NCBI GenBank assembly: GCA_963765625.1
Contig: CAVXXD010000006.1
Span: 372,001 to 436,000, forward strand
Source: CAVXXD01 sp963765625
GTDB taxonomy: Bacteria > Actinomycetota > Geothermincolia > Geothermincolales > Geothermincolaceae
Length of the DNA stretch: 64,000 nucleotides
Direction: 5' to 3'
Under the pieces are notes generated by a model. It was given only the letters and a program-made list of their open reading frames with translations. It ran no database searches and was not told the DNA's origin. The position numbers and the translations under genes are program-made. This document shows positions 56,727 to 64,000 of the stretch, one piece after another (the first letter of the stretch is position 1; every line of letters begins with the position of its first letter).

Positions 56727-58279
56727 TAGATGTCCAGGTAGAGCTCGAGGGACTCCTTGACCAGCCGGCGGTCGAAGAAGATGGCCGACGGGCCGTGCAT
56801 GGGCATGCGGCTGCGGCCGCCCACCGCCCAGGCGGTTCCGCCCCATCCCTCGCCGGCGCCCTGCACCGCGTCGCGCAGGTCCAGCAGGAAGCGCTCGGCC
56901 ACCCCGGGACGGGTGTGGCGCGGGGCCAGGCAGAAGCCGGCGGCGGGGGGATACTGCAGCCCGGCCAGGCTCCAGCGTCGGCCGGCCATCAGCCGGATCA
57001 CCTCGTAGATATCTACGTCGTCGGAAGTGAAGGCGATGTTCCACAGGGGGTCGCCCAGCAGCTTGAGGCCGGGGATGGCCTTGATGCCCCGCTTGACGTA
57101 GGCCGCCGTCACCAGGATAGCGCGGGCAGATTCGCGGTAGCCGTCCCTCCCCGTGGTCACCAGCGCCGCCCAGCAGGCCGCCGATAGCGCCCCGGGCCGG
57201 CCGCTGGCCAGAGTGGGAGAGAAGTAGACGCCGCCCGGCCATTCCGAGTTGGTGAAACAGTGGCGGCCGCGGAGTTCCCGCTCCCGGTGAAGAAGCACGG
57301 CTGTCCCGCGGGGGGCGAAGCCATACATGTGCGTCCCCACCGAGATGGAGGTCACCCCCTTCAGGCGGAAGTCGGCCACGGGCACGTCGTAGCCAAGTTC
57401 CTCGGCGAATGGGAGCATGAAGCCGCCCAGGGAGGCGTCGACGTGGAGGCCGAGACCGCGCTCGAGCGCAAGCTCGCTAAGTTCCTCGATGGGGTCGATG
57501 ACGCCGTGGGGAAGGGTGGGGGCCGAGCCTACCATCACCGCGGTGTTGTAGTTGACAGCTTTGCGCATGGCCCCGACGTCGGCCCGGTAATCCTCGCCCA
57601 CTGGAATCCGGCGAACTCTCATCTCCAGAAAGTCGGCCGCCTTGTCAAAGGCGGGGTGGACGCTGGCCGGGGCGATTATCTCGGGCCGGGCGACCCTCTT
57701 TTCTTCCTTGATCTTGTCCCGGTAGGCTTTCATGGCCAGGATGATGCTCTCGGTATTGCCGGAGGTGACAACCCCGCAGGCCTCGGGCGGCGTGTCGCCG
57801 TTATCCCCGGGTCCTCCCATGCCCAGCACGCGGGCCACCATGGAGATCGTCTCCGCCTCGTACTTGACGGCAGAGGGCCAGCGGTCGGGGTGGAAGGGGT
57901 CGCTTCCCGCGTTGGCAGCGCAGACTTCGGCCAGGAAGCGCCGGTGTTCTTTCTCCGCCTGGAAGGCCGAACCCCCGCCGGAGTTGTCCGGCCGGCGCGG
58001 TTCCTCCACGGCGTTGAGTCCGTTCATCTCGGCGATGATATCCCCGGCTGGCGCGCCGCGCTCAGGCAGCACGGCGAACTCCAGGCCGGTGCCCTGGTAG
58101 GGCTTTATGGCGTCAGCCATGTCGCCGGCGATACGGTCAAACCCGCGCCCGCCCTGCTTCCGCAGGATGGGGAGATTCCTGGCGATATCGCTCATCCTGG
58201 CGATCACCCCGGCGGCAGCGCCGGGATTAGCCAGCTTGGCCGCTTTCGCCGCCTTGTTGTAGAAATCGGTCAGGCCCAT
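56714..58279 (-). CDS. PLP-dependent decarboxylase/sphingosine-1-phosphate-lyase-like protein lacking the catalytic lysine
   Basis: 521 residues. The fold type I decarboxylase pattern is clear: GVVTSGNTESIILAMKAYRD, VGSAPTLPHGVIDPIEELSE, LGLHVDASLGGFMLPFAEEL with the PLP-binding Asp. The next motif should read SISxDTHKYGFAPKG; here it is SISVGTHMYGFAPRG, with Met318 (codon ATG) in place of the Schiff-base Lys (AAG). The rest (GGVYFSPTLASGRPGALSAA) is well conserved. The protein could not form the internal aldimine, so it is inactive as a PLP lyase, or the base is a sequencing error. Confidence 0.82.
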   Translation of the reverse strand: MGLTDFYNKAAKAAKLANPGAAAGVIARMSDIARNLPILRKQGGRGFDRIAGDMADAIKPYQGTGLEFAVLPERGAPAGDIIAEMNGLNAVEEPRRPDNSGGGSAFQAEKEHRRFLAEVCAANAGSDPFHPDRWPSAVKYEAETISMVARVLGMGGPGDNGDTPPEACGVVTSGNTESIILAMKAYRDKIKEEKRVARPEIIAPASVHPAFDKAADFLEMRVRRIPVGEDYRADVGAMRKAVNYNTAVMVGSAPTLPHGVIDPIEELSELALERGLGLHVDASLGGFMLPFAEELGYDVPVADFRLKGVTSISVGTHMYGFAPRGTAVLLHRERELRGRHCFTNSEWPGGVYFSPTLASGRPGALSAACWAALVTTGRDGYRESARAILVTAAYVKRGIKAIPGLKLLGDPLWNIAFTSDDVDIYEVIRLMAGRRWSLAGLQYPPAAGFCLAPRHTRPGVAERFLLDLRDAVQGAGEGWGGTAWAVGGRSRMPMHGPSAIFFDRRLVKESLELYLDIYYDA

Positions 58280-58389
58280 TTAATACTCCCGGCATCGGCT
58301 TTCAACCGCCACGCAGACCACCATGTTTACCGGCCTCCTCTTTCGGATATAGCCGTATTATATCGGAATCGAGACAGGAGGTGCCCGGG

Positions 58390-58803
58390 ATGTCAACCAA
58401 GATGTTCGTCAACCTGCCGGTCAAGGACCTGGTTAACAGCAGCGGGTTCTTCGCCGGCCTCGGCTTCAAGTTCGATCCCCGCTTTACCAACGAGGACGCC
58501 GCCTGCATGATCGTCGGCGAGGACATCTACGTAATGCTGCTGGTCGAGAAGTTCTTCAGGACGTTTACCCCCAAAGATATCTGTAACGCCTACCATCACA
58601 CCGAGGCCATCATCTCCCTCACCATGGAAAGCAGGGAGCAGGTCGACGAGTTCGTGAACCGGGCGCTGGACGCGGGCGCCTCGGACTACAAGGAGCCCAT
58701 GGACGAAGGCGCCATGTACGCGTGGGGTTTCCAGGACCTCGACGGCCACATCTGGGAGATCTTCTACCTGGACATGAGCCAGGTGCCCGACATGCCCGCC
58801 TAG
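58390..58803 (+). CDS. VOC (glyoxalase/bleomycin-resistance) family protein
   Basis: 137 residues from ATG 58390 with GGAGG nine bases upstream; GTG 58381 is too close to the site. KMFVNLPVKDLVNSSGFFAG and the closing FQDLDGHIWEIFYLDM are typical of the extradiol-like VOC domain; the metal ligand Glu in IWEIFY is present. The subgroup is the PhnB/YqcK-like single-domain type. Substrate unknown. It lies between two minus-strand genes. Confidence 0.85.
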   Translation: MSTKMFVNLPVKDLVNSSGFFAGLGFKFDPRFTNEDAACMIVGEDIYVMLLVEKFFRTFTPKDICNAYHHTEAIISLTMESREQVDEFVNRALDAGASDYKEPMDEGAMYAWGFQDLDGHIWEIFYLDMSQVPDMPA

Positions 58804-58824
58804 GCCCGGGTGATGCGGTTCCTC

Positions 58825-60102
58825 TCAGGTGATGCGGGTAAGGTTGTTCATGTAGGGGATGAGCGCCTGCGGAACCGAGACCGTGCCGTCCTCGTTCTGG
58901 TAGTTCTCGAGGATGGCGGCGACGGTGCGGCCTATGGCCACGCCCGAGCCGTTCAGGGTGTGCACCAGGCGGCTCTTGCCCGACTTCGGCTTGAAGCGGA
59001 TGCCGCCGCGGCGCGCCTGGAAGTCGGTGAAGTTGGAGCACGAGCTGATCTCCTTGTACTCGCCGGCCTCGCCCTGCCCGGGCATCCACACCTCCAGGTC
59101 GTAACACTTGGCGGCGGAGAAAGAGAGGTCGCCGGTGGCCAGCACCACCACGCGGTAGGGCAGTTCCAGCCGCTTGAGCACCTCTTCGGCGTTGGCGGTC
59201 AGCTTCTCCAGTTCTTCAAAAGAAGAATCGGGGTGGACGAACTTGACCATTTCCACCTTGTTGAACTGGTGCTGGCGGATGAGGCCGCGCACGTCCTTGC
59301 CGTAGGAGCCGGCCTCGCGACGGAAGCACGGGGTGAAGGCGACGTAGCGCACCGGCAGATCCTCCTCGGGGATGGTCTCGCCGCGGTGGATGTTGGTCAC
59401 CGGCACTTCGGCCGTGGGTATCAGGTAGAGTGCATCGTCGCGGCAGCGGTACATGTCCGCCTCCAGCTTGGGCAGCTGCCCGGTGGCCTTCATGCTCTCC
59501 TCGTTGACCAGGATGGGCGGAAATATCTCGGTGTAGCCGTGCTCCAGCGTGTGCAGGTCGAGCATGAAGTTGATCAGGGCGCGCTCCAGCCGGGCACCCA
59601 GGCCCCGCATCAGGGTGAAGCGCGACTCGGCTATTTTCACGCCGCGCTCGAAGTCGAGGATGCCTAAAGAAGTGCCGACGTCCCAGTGGGCCAGCGGCTT
59701 GAAAGCGAACTGGCGCGGCTCGCCCCAGCGCCGCACCTCCAGGTTGAAACTCTCGTCTGAGCCCACCGGCACCGACTCGTGGGGGGTGTTGGGTACCCAT
59801 ATCAGCAGGGAGTCGAGTTCTTCCTCGACCTCCTTGATCTCCTTCTCCATAACCACGATTTTCTCGGAGACCTGCTTCATCTCCGCCCGGCGCCCCTCGA
59901 TGTCCCCGCCCGCCCGGGCCGCTTCGCCGATCTCCTTGGAGACCCGGTTGCGCAAGGTGCGCAACTCGTCCGCCTCGGTGGTCAGTCCGCGGCGGCGTTC
60001 GTCTAAGGCCAGCAGGCGGTCCAGATCCAGTTTGCTGTTGCGGTCGGCCAGCGACTTGCGCACCGCGGTGGTGTTCTCACGGATAGTCTTGATGTCGAGC
60101 AC
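58825..60102 (-). CDS. serS: serine--tRNA ligase
   Basis: 425 residues from GTG 60102 with GAGGAGGAA upstream; further upstream the frame only shadows the prephenate dehydratase gene. LDIKTIRENTTAVRKSLADR begins the tRNA-binding coiled coil (residues 1-100). Class II motifs are YVAFTPCFRREAGSYGKDVR (motif 2), ISSCSNFTDFQARRGGIRFK and LNGSGVAIGRTVAAILENYQ (motif 3). It charges tRNA-Ser, including the gene at 55134. It follows pheA by five bases in a minus-strand operon. Confidence 0.97.
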   Translation of the reverse strand: MLDIKTIRENTTAVRKSLADRNSKLDLDRLLALDERRRGLTTEADELRTLRNRVSKEIGEAARAGGDIEGRRAEMKQVSEKIVVMEKEIKEVEEELDSLLIWVPNTPHESVPVGSDESFNLEVRRWGEPRQFAFKPLAHWDVGTSLGILDFERGVKIAESRFTLMRGLGARLERALINFMLDLHTLEHGYTEIFPPILVNEESMKATGQLPKLEADMYRCRDDALYLIPTAEVPVTNIHRGETIPEEDLPVRYVAFTPCFRREAGSYGKDVRGLIRQHQFNKVEMVKFVHPDSSFEELEKLTANAEEVLKRLELPYRVVVLATGDLSFSAAKCYDLEVWMPGQGEAGEYKEISSCSNFTDFQARRGGIRFKPKSGKSRLVHTLNGSGVAIGRTVAAILENYQNEDGTVSVPQALIPYMNNLTRIT

Positions 60103-60107
60103 TGCTG

Positions 60108-60971
60108 CTATTCCTCCTCTTCCCGGTAACGCGGGTAGGACCCCAGCATCTTCACGCCCCGCAATTTGCAGCGGAGGCACTTGACGGCCGAGGCTACTAT
60201 GTCGTCCTCCTCGTGCCCGTCGCAGTCGATAAAGAAGCAGTACTGGCCGAGAATGTCCTTGGTGGGGCGCGACTCTATCTTGGAAAGGTTGATGTAGCGG
60301 TAGGCAAACTCCTGCAGGATCATCAGCAGGCTGCCCGGTTGGTCGGCGTGGATGAAGCAGACCAGCGAGGTCTTGTCGTTGCCGGTGGGAGGCATTCTGT
60401 CCTTGCCCAGCAGGGCGAAGCGGGTAAGGTTGCCGGGGTGGTCCTCCAGGCCTTCCGCAATTATCTTCAAACCGTAAATATCTGCCGAGAGGCGGTTGCC
60501 CAGGGCGGCCACCGGCTCGTCCGAGCTAGCCACGTCGGCCGCGGCTTCGGAGGTGGAGTTGGCGGCCGTCACCCTGGCCCCCGGCAGCAGGTGGGCCAGG
60601 GAGGCCCGGCACTGGGCCGAGGCGTGGGGATGGGAGGCTACCGATTTTACCTGGTCGAGGGTGACGCCTTCCCGCGCCAGCAGCACGTGGCTGATCGGGT
60701 AGACCACCTCTGCCTCGACGAAGAGGTCGACGTCGAAGGCCAGGGTGTCCAGGGTGGCGTTGACCGACCCTTCGATGGAGTTCTCCAGGGGGACCAGGGC
60801 CCGGTCGGCCGTCCCTTCCACCACCGCGTGAATGGTCTCTTCCACCGTGGTGAAGGGCACCGCTTCTTCGTAGAGACCCGCCAGGCGGTACTTGAGCGCC
60901 TCGCCGGTAAAGGTCCCCTCGGGGCCGAGGTAGCCCAGGCGCGAACAGCGGAGGGCGCTCAGATGGTCCAC
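60108..60971 (-). CDS. pheA: prephenate dehydratase
   Basis: 287 residues from GTG 60971, with GGAGGA upstream and overlapping the DUF4446 stop. LGYLGPEGTFTGEALKYRLA, then VPLENSIEGSVNATLDTLAF, and SHPHASAQCRASLAHLLPGA with the catalytic-region SxPxAxxQC give the dehydratase domain; the ACT regulatory domain has LSKIESRPTKDILGQYCFFI with the ESRPTK phenylalanine-binding motif. It makes phenylpyruvate from prephenate and is feedback-inhibited by Phe in most members. Confidence 0.95.
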   Translation of the reverse strand: MDHLSALRCSRLGYLGPEGTFTGEALKYRLAGLYEEAVPFTTVEETIHAVVEGTADRALVPLENSIEGSVNATLDTLAFDVDLFVEAEVVYPISHVLLAREGVTLDQVKSVASHPHASAQCRASLAHLLPGARVTAANSTSEAAADVASSDEPVAALGNRLSADIYGLKIIAEGLEDHPGNLTRFALLGKDRMPPTGNDKTSLVCFIHADQPGSLLMILQEFAYRYINLSKIESRPTKDILGQYCFFIDCDGHEEDDIVASAVKCLRCKLRGVKMLGSYPRYREEEE

Positions 60972-61570
60972 GTGCCGTCTTCCTCCTGCGTGGAGACGAA
61001 CTCTTCCAGGTCCTCCTCCACCGTGACGTCGAAGATCCGCTTGTCCTCCTTGGGCCGCGCGCGCTCGATTTCCGGCTTGATACGGAGGGCCCGGCGCAGG
61101 GCCTCTTCTTCTTCTCTGGAAAGGGTGTGGGCGGAGCGGCCGTCGGCGACGGCCTTGGCGTAGACGCGGTTCTCGTTCCGGCCGTAGATGGAGGTGTAGA
61201 TCACCCCGTTGCGCTCGTCGTCCAGCATGGCCACGGCGTAGGAGAGCTTGCCCCCCATGTCCTCGAAGGCGTCGAAGCGAATTACCGCTACCCGCTGCAC
61301 CGCGCCGGCCAGCACGTCCAGCACGTAGTCGTACTTGCGCGACAGGTCCTGCACCTGGCGGGAGTTGTCCTTGACCTCCTCGATATGGTTGGCCACCAGT
61401 TCCACCATGTTCTTGCCATCGGCGCCCTTCTTCAGAATAAAGACGCTCTTGCGCAGCAGGGCCCACTGGCGCATCACCACCAGCATCAGGGCCAGGAAGA
61501 CCAGGTTGGACACGATCAGCAGCAGGATCCAGAGATCCTGGTGATCTTCTATTATTGAAATCGCTGTCAT
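60959..61570 (-). CDS. DUF4446 family membrane protein
   Basis: 203 residues from ATG 61570 with GGAGG upstream. One hydrophobic helix at residues 15-35 (WILLLIVSNLVFLALMLVVM) is followed by a coiled-coil region (NHIEEVKDNSRQVQDLSRKY) and the conserved core VIRFDAFEDMGGKLSYAVAM, DERNGVIYTSIYGRNENRVY that defines DUF4446. The function is unknown; in Firmicutes it is often near parB. It overlaps pheA and heads the pheA-serS operon here. Confidence 0.9.
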   Translation of the reverse strand: MTAISIIEDHQDLWILLLIVSNLVFLALMLVVMRQWALLRKSVFILKKGADGKNMVELVANHIEEVKDNSRQVQDLSRKYDYVLDVLAGAVQRVAVIRFDAFEDMGGKLSYAVAMLDDERNGVIYTSIYGRNENRVYAKAVADGRSAHTLSREEEEALRRALRIKPEIERARPKEDKRIFDVTVEEDLEEFVSTQEEDGTWTI

Positions 61571-61684
61571 ATCTCCTCCCATGATTCAGGTTGACATTAT
61601 ATCACGCGCACCATTGGACGCAGGCGGGCGGTGGGGTAGAATATAAAGCAACAACAGCATGCTTTACGGGGGAGGTGCCGCCTG

Positions 61685-61960
61685 ATGCTCCTTAAGAACT
61701 ACATGGAAGACGTGGTCGATCAGACCCTGGACGAGATCATGGAGTGGAAAGAGTCCTGTGGCTGCGACCGCTGCCGCAACGACATCAAGGCTCTGGCCCT
61801 CAACCACCTGCCCCCCAAGTACGTGGTCACCGACATGGGCTACGTCTACAGCAAGGTCAACCAGCTGGCCACCCAGTTCCGCACGGACATCACCGTGGCC
61901 GTCACCAACGCCATGAAGGTGGTCTCCAAGAACCCCCGCCACGATCCCGAGAAGTGCTGA
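61685..61960 (+). CDS. ComFB family protein
   Basis: 91 residues from ATG 61685 with GGGGGAGGTG upstream. LLKNYMEDVVDQTLDEIMEW and CGCDRCRNDIKALALNHLPP, then YVVTDMGYVYSK match the late-competence ComFB family; the CxxC-type cysteines CGCDRC bind zinc. Some ComFB proteins bind cyclic dinucleotides. It is 33 bases before the endonuclease V gene and likely co-transcribed. Confidence 0.88.
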   Translation: MLLKNYMEDVVDQTLDEIMEWKESCGCDRCRNDIKALALNHLPPKYVVTDMGYVYSKVNQLATQFRTDITVAVTNAMKVVSKNPRHDPEKC

Positions 61961-61993
61961 TCCGGGACCTCCTGGCTTACGGCTCCGCATTTT

Positions 61994-62710
61994 ATGGTAA
62001 ATACTGGTAAGAAACTCGATATTGCCGACCTGACCCTGCTTCAGCGGCAGCTCGCCGGCCAGGTCGTTGCTGACATCCCCCTAGATTTCGGCAAGCTTGA
62101 GCGTGTCACCGGCACGGACATCTCCTACCTCCGCGAGGACCACCTGGCCATCGCCGTGGCCGTCTCCTTCTCCTGGCCCGCTCTCGAGCTGGAGGAAGAG
62201 CGGGCCTGCGTGGGCCGGGTGGAATTCCCCTACGTCCCGGGGCTGCTCTCCTTCCGCGAGCTGCCGGCCTTGCTCCCCACCGTCCACGCCCTCTCCCGCC
62301 CACCACAGCTGCTGATGGCGGATGGCCAGGGCATTGCCCACCCCCGCCGTTTCGGCATCGCCTCCCACCTGGGAGTGGCCCTGGACGTCCCCACCCTGGG
62401 GTGCGCCAAGTCACGCCTGGTAGGTGATTATGACGAGCCGGGGCTGGAGCGGGGTAGCCGGTCCCTTCTTTTTCATGAAGAAGAAGTGGTGGGGGTGGTG
62501 CTGCGGACCCGCACCGGGGTCAAGCCCGTCTATGTCAGCGTCGGGCACCGTATCGACCTGGAGAGCTGCGTCGAGGCCGTGCTGGCCTGTGGCCGCGGAT
62601 ACCGCCTGCCCGAGCCCCAGCGCTACGCCCATGCCCTCACCGCCCGTCTCAAGTCCGCCTGGCGCGCCGGGGGCATGCCCGCCCTGCGCCAGGAGTGCCG
62701 GCTGCTGTAG
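61994..62710 (+). CDS. nfi: endonuclease V
   Basis: 238 residues. VTGTDISYLREDHLAIAVAV has the first catalytic Asp; VEFPYVPGLLSFRELPALLP is the PYxPGxLxFRE wedge signature; LLMADGQGIAHPRRFGIASH has the second catalytic Asp and His, and TLGCAKSRLVG the conserved Lys. It cuts DNA one base 3' of deoxyinosine in deamination repair. Full-length for the family. Confidence 0.95.
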   Translation: MVNTGKKLDIADLTLLQRQLAGQVVADIPLDFGKLERVTGTDISYLREDHLAIAVAVSFSWPALELEEERACVGRVEFPYVPGLLSFRELPALLPTVHALSRPPQLLMADGQGIAHPRRFGIASHLGVALDVPTLGCAKSRLVGDYDEPGLERGSRSLLFHEEEVVGVVLRTRTGVKPVYVSVGHRIDLESCVEAVLACGRGYRLPEPQRYAHALTARLKSAWRAGGMPALRQECRLL

Positions 62711-62790
62711 TGCGAGTTTCTTCTCAGTCAGCCAATCGCGTAGTATCATGTTCTGAGTAAAAAGTGCCACTGCGAAAAGGGGGTCGTCCG

Positions 62791-63084
62791 TTGGCGCTGT
62801 TCCAGAGTTTTGGTGCGCCGGAGATCCTGATGCTCCTGATAATCTTCTTTCCCGTACTGATAGCGGCGGCGGCCGTCCTGACCGCGCTGTACTTCAGGAA
62901 ACGGCGCGAGCCCATGCCTCCCGTCCCACCGGCGAAGCCCGGCCCGCACACGCCTTCCGGGGCCATCTCCAGACAATACGATGGAGCCCACCTCCTGCCC
63001 AAGGGCTCCCTGCCCTGCGCCAGGTGCGGCAGGTCCAACCCTGCAGGGTCGGTTTTCTGCCGCAAATGCGGCGTCAAGCTCTGA
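62791..63084 (+). CDS. membrane-anchored zinc-ribbon protein
   Basis: 97 residues from TTG 62791, chosen because GGGGGT lies just upstream; an in-frame GTG lies 27 bases earlier. One transmembrane helix at about residues 10-30 (ILMLLIIFFPVLIAAAAVLT) is followed by basic residues, a Pro-rich linker and the zinc ribbon PCARCGRSNPAGSVFCRKCG at the C-terminus. The topology puts the ribbon in the cytoplasm. Function unknown. Confidence 0.7.
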   Translation: MALFQSFGAPEILMLLIIFFPVLIAAAAVLTALYFRKRREPMPPVPPAKPGPHTPSGAISRQYDGAHLLPKGSLPCARCGRSNPAGSVFCRKCGVKL

Positions 63085-63177
63085 AGGAAATCTGGGGTCA
63101 GACCCCTTCTCCACTTTCTCCCGCCTCCGACCGTGACCGGCCTTGAAGTGGAGAAGGGGTCTGACCCCAGATTTCCT
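63085..63177. repeat. 32-bp perfect inverted repeat around TGGGGTCAGACCCC
   Basis: Bases 63085-63116 are exactly complementary to 63146-63177, with a 29-base centre. Each arm contains the inner palindrome GGGGTCAGACCCC. It begins right at the stop of the zinc-ribbon gene. Palindromes with this core are dispersed in many genomes and look like non-autonomous REP/MITE elements; a rho-independent terminator is excluded because no T-run follows. Confidence 0.8.
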
Positions 63178-63255
63178 GGCGGGCGGCTGTATTGACAAGG
63201 CTGAGGAGAGGGACAATAATAATTAGCACTTGTAATAAAAGCATGGGAGTTGAAA

Positions 63256-63342
63256 ATGGAAGTTTACCCGAACAGCAAAAGGAGCATATCCTGGTGGTGG
63301 CGGAACTGCCGCGGCGGTGTCTGCCCACCTTGCACCTGGTAA
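63256..63342 (+). CDS. trpL: tryptophan leader peptide (attenuator)
   Basis: 28 residues from ATG 63256, with GGGAG 6 bases upstream. Codons 13-15 are three consecutive TGG (Trp) and codon 28, the last before TAA, is again TGG; the peptide reads SISWWWRNCRGG in its middle. Between the peptide and trpB2 lies a GC-rich terminator hairpin (63365-63397). A segment inside the peptide (63308-63316) repeats the left arm of that hairpin, and its CCGCGG core is self-complementary, so pairing with 63366-63371 would block termination when ribosomes stall at the Trp codons. This is the classical trp attenuation layout. Confidence 0.82.
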   Translation: MEVYPNSKRSISWWWRNCRGGVCPPCTW

Positions 63343-63364
63343 ACGAGCGGACACAGAAAAACCG

Positions 63365-63397
63365 GCCGCGGCGAGCATTGAACGCCGCGGCTTTTTT
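63365..63397 (+). terminator. trp attenuator terminator
   Basis: GCCGCGGCG (63365-63373) and CGCCGCGGC (63383-63391) form a perfect 9-bp stem with a 9-base loop, followed by six T (63392-63397). It lies 22 bases after the leader-peptide stop and 43 bases before the trpB2 ATG. Confidence 0.88.
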
Positions 63398-63439
63398 ATA
63401 TCGCCGAATACGCTGATCAGATAAGGAGGAAAGGGTAAG

Positions 63440-64000
63440 ATGGCCAACGACGACAAGATAGTCCACCTGGACCAGAAGTACATCCCGGAGGCGTGGTACA
63501 ACGTCCTGCCGGACCTGCCCAAGCCACTGGAGCCGCCGCTCCACCCGGTGACCCGGCAGCCCATAGGGCCGGACGACCTGGCGCCGCTGTTTCCCATGGG
63601 CCTGATCGCCCAGGAGATGAGCAGCGACAACTACATCGAGATACCGAAAGAGGTCAGGGAGATCTACAAGATATGGAGGCCCACCCCGCTGGAGCGGGCC
63701 ACCCGCCTGGAGCAAGCCCTCCAGACCCCGGCCAAAATCTACTATAAGAACGAAGGGCTGAGCCCGGCCGGCAGCCACAAGGGCAACACCGCGGTGGCGC
63801 AGGCTTTCTACAACAAGGCGGAGGGCGTCAAGCGCATCTCCACCGAGACCGGCGCGGGCCAGTGGGGAACCGCCCTCTCCATGGGCTGCAAGTTCTTCGA
63901 CATGGAACTGGACGTCTACATGGTCCGCTCCAGCTTCAACCAGAAGCCCTATCGCCGCATCCTCATGGAGGTCTGGGGCGCCAACGTGCATCCCAGCCCG
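63440..64000 (+). CDS. trpB: tryptophan synthase beta subunit, TrpB2 type (partial)
   Basis: 187 residues are present from ATG 63440 (AAGGAGG upstream) to the window end. WRPTPLERATRLEQALQTPA and YYKNEGLSPAGSHKGNTAVA, with the PLP lysine in SHKGNTA, define the beta subunit; the N-terminal extension (residues 1-75, including PLFPMGLIAQEMSSDNYIEI) and LSPAGSHKG instead of LNHTGAHKI mark the TrpB2 subgroup, which often acts without TrpA or as serine-indole synthase. Position behind a Trp attenuator shows that it is controlled by tryptophan supply. Confidence 0.92.
   Translation, partial: MANDDKIVHLDQKYIPEAWYNVLPDLPKPLEPPLHPVTRQPIGPDDLAPLFPMGLIAQEMSSDNYIEIPKEVREIYKIWRPTPLERATRLEQALQTPAKIYYKNEGLSPAGSHKGNTAVAQAFYNKAEGVKRISTETGAGQWGTALSMGCKFFDMELDVYMVRSSFNQKPYRRILMEVWGANVHPSP

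Noticed and set aside
63085..63177. Rho-independent terminator for the zinc-ribbon gene
   Set aside because: The stem is very long with a 29-base loop and no T-run; it fits a dispersed palindromic repeat better.

Overview
The window is GC-rich bacterial chromosome with tightly packed, often overlapping genes. It carries many low-potential Fe-S proteins, an orange-protein (ORP)-type Mrp/MinD cluster, acyl-CoA genes and a large secreted protein with C-terminal repeats built around the motif FAEGYTG. Together with DUF134, DUF4446, ComFB and TrpB2 this suggests a strict or facultative anaerobe, most likely a deep-branching Actinomycetota (Geothermincolia/OPB41-like). The taxonomy is inference; nothing in the window (such as a 16S gene) fixes it.

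Layout. 0-2 kb: start of an FAD oxidoreductase and a Cys-rich Fe-S protein. 2.1-11.9 kb: ORP-type cluster with DUF134 regulator, two MinD-like ATPases carrying ferredoxin inserts, several dinitrogenase-cofactor-type (NifX/ORP) proteins, an Mrp-ORP fusion, ferredoxin, IscU-like scaffold, metallo-beta-lactamase-fold protein, FmdB-type zinc ribbon and a flavodoxin-ferredoxin; an acyl-CoA dehydrogenase interrupts it. 11.9-17.3 kb: reductase, CBS protein, Na+/H+ antiporter, MarR, hydrolase and an FAD protein. 17.4-23.3 kb: one 11-gene minus-strand run from an ArsR with a metalloid-type Cys motif, through thioredoxins, a CcdA/ArsG-like permease and Fe-S proteins, to three DGC-domain proteins (one fused to a lipoyl H-protein domain) and a lipoate ligase. 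This is the strongest candidate for an undescribed system. 23.4-28.5 kb: AhpD-like protein, two more Cys-rich Fe-S proteins, an FAD protein and a HEAT-repeat protein. 28.5-34 kb: decayed remnants, a lipoprotein, an acetyltransferase and a 1204-residue surface protein with a terminator in its leader. 34-44.4 kb: methyltransferase, a V4R-like unknown, and acyl-CoA genes with TetR regulators, several broken.

44.4-55.2 kb is accessory: a HepT remnant cut by a transposase fragment, a MoxR/VWA module, a GH13 glucosidase, an intact HepT/MntA pair, FetAB-like transporter and PadR, with repeated 56-nt copies of the 3' part of tRNA-Ser marking a past integration site. 55.2-64 kb returns to core functions: hydrolase lipoprotein, PLP decarboxylase-like protein lacking its lysine, VOC protein, SerRS, prephenate dehydratase, DUF4446, ComFB, endonuclease V, and trpB2 preceded by a Trp-codon attenuator.

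At least eight genes carry one or more reading-frame shifts although their conserved motifs are intact on both sides. They lie at 3-10, 38-42 and 44.5 kb. Either these regions were assembled from low-quality reads or they are very recent pseudogenes; entries marked as frameshifted should be read with that in mind.
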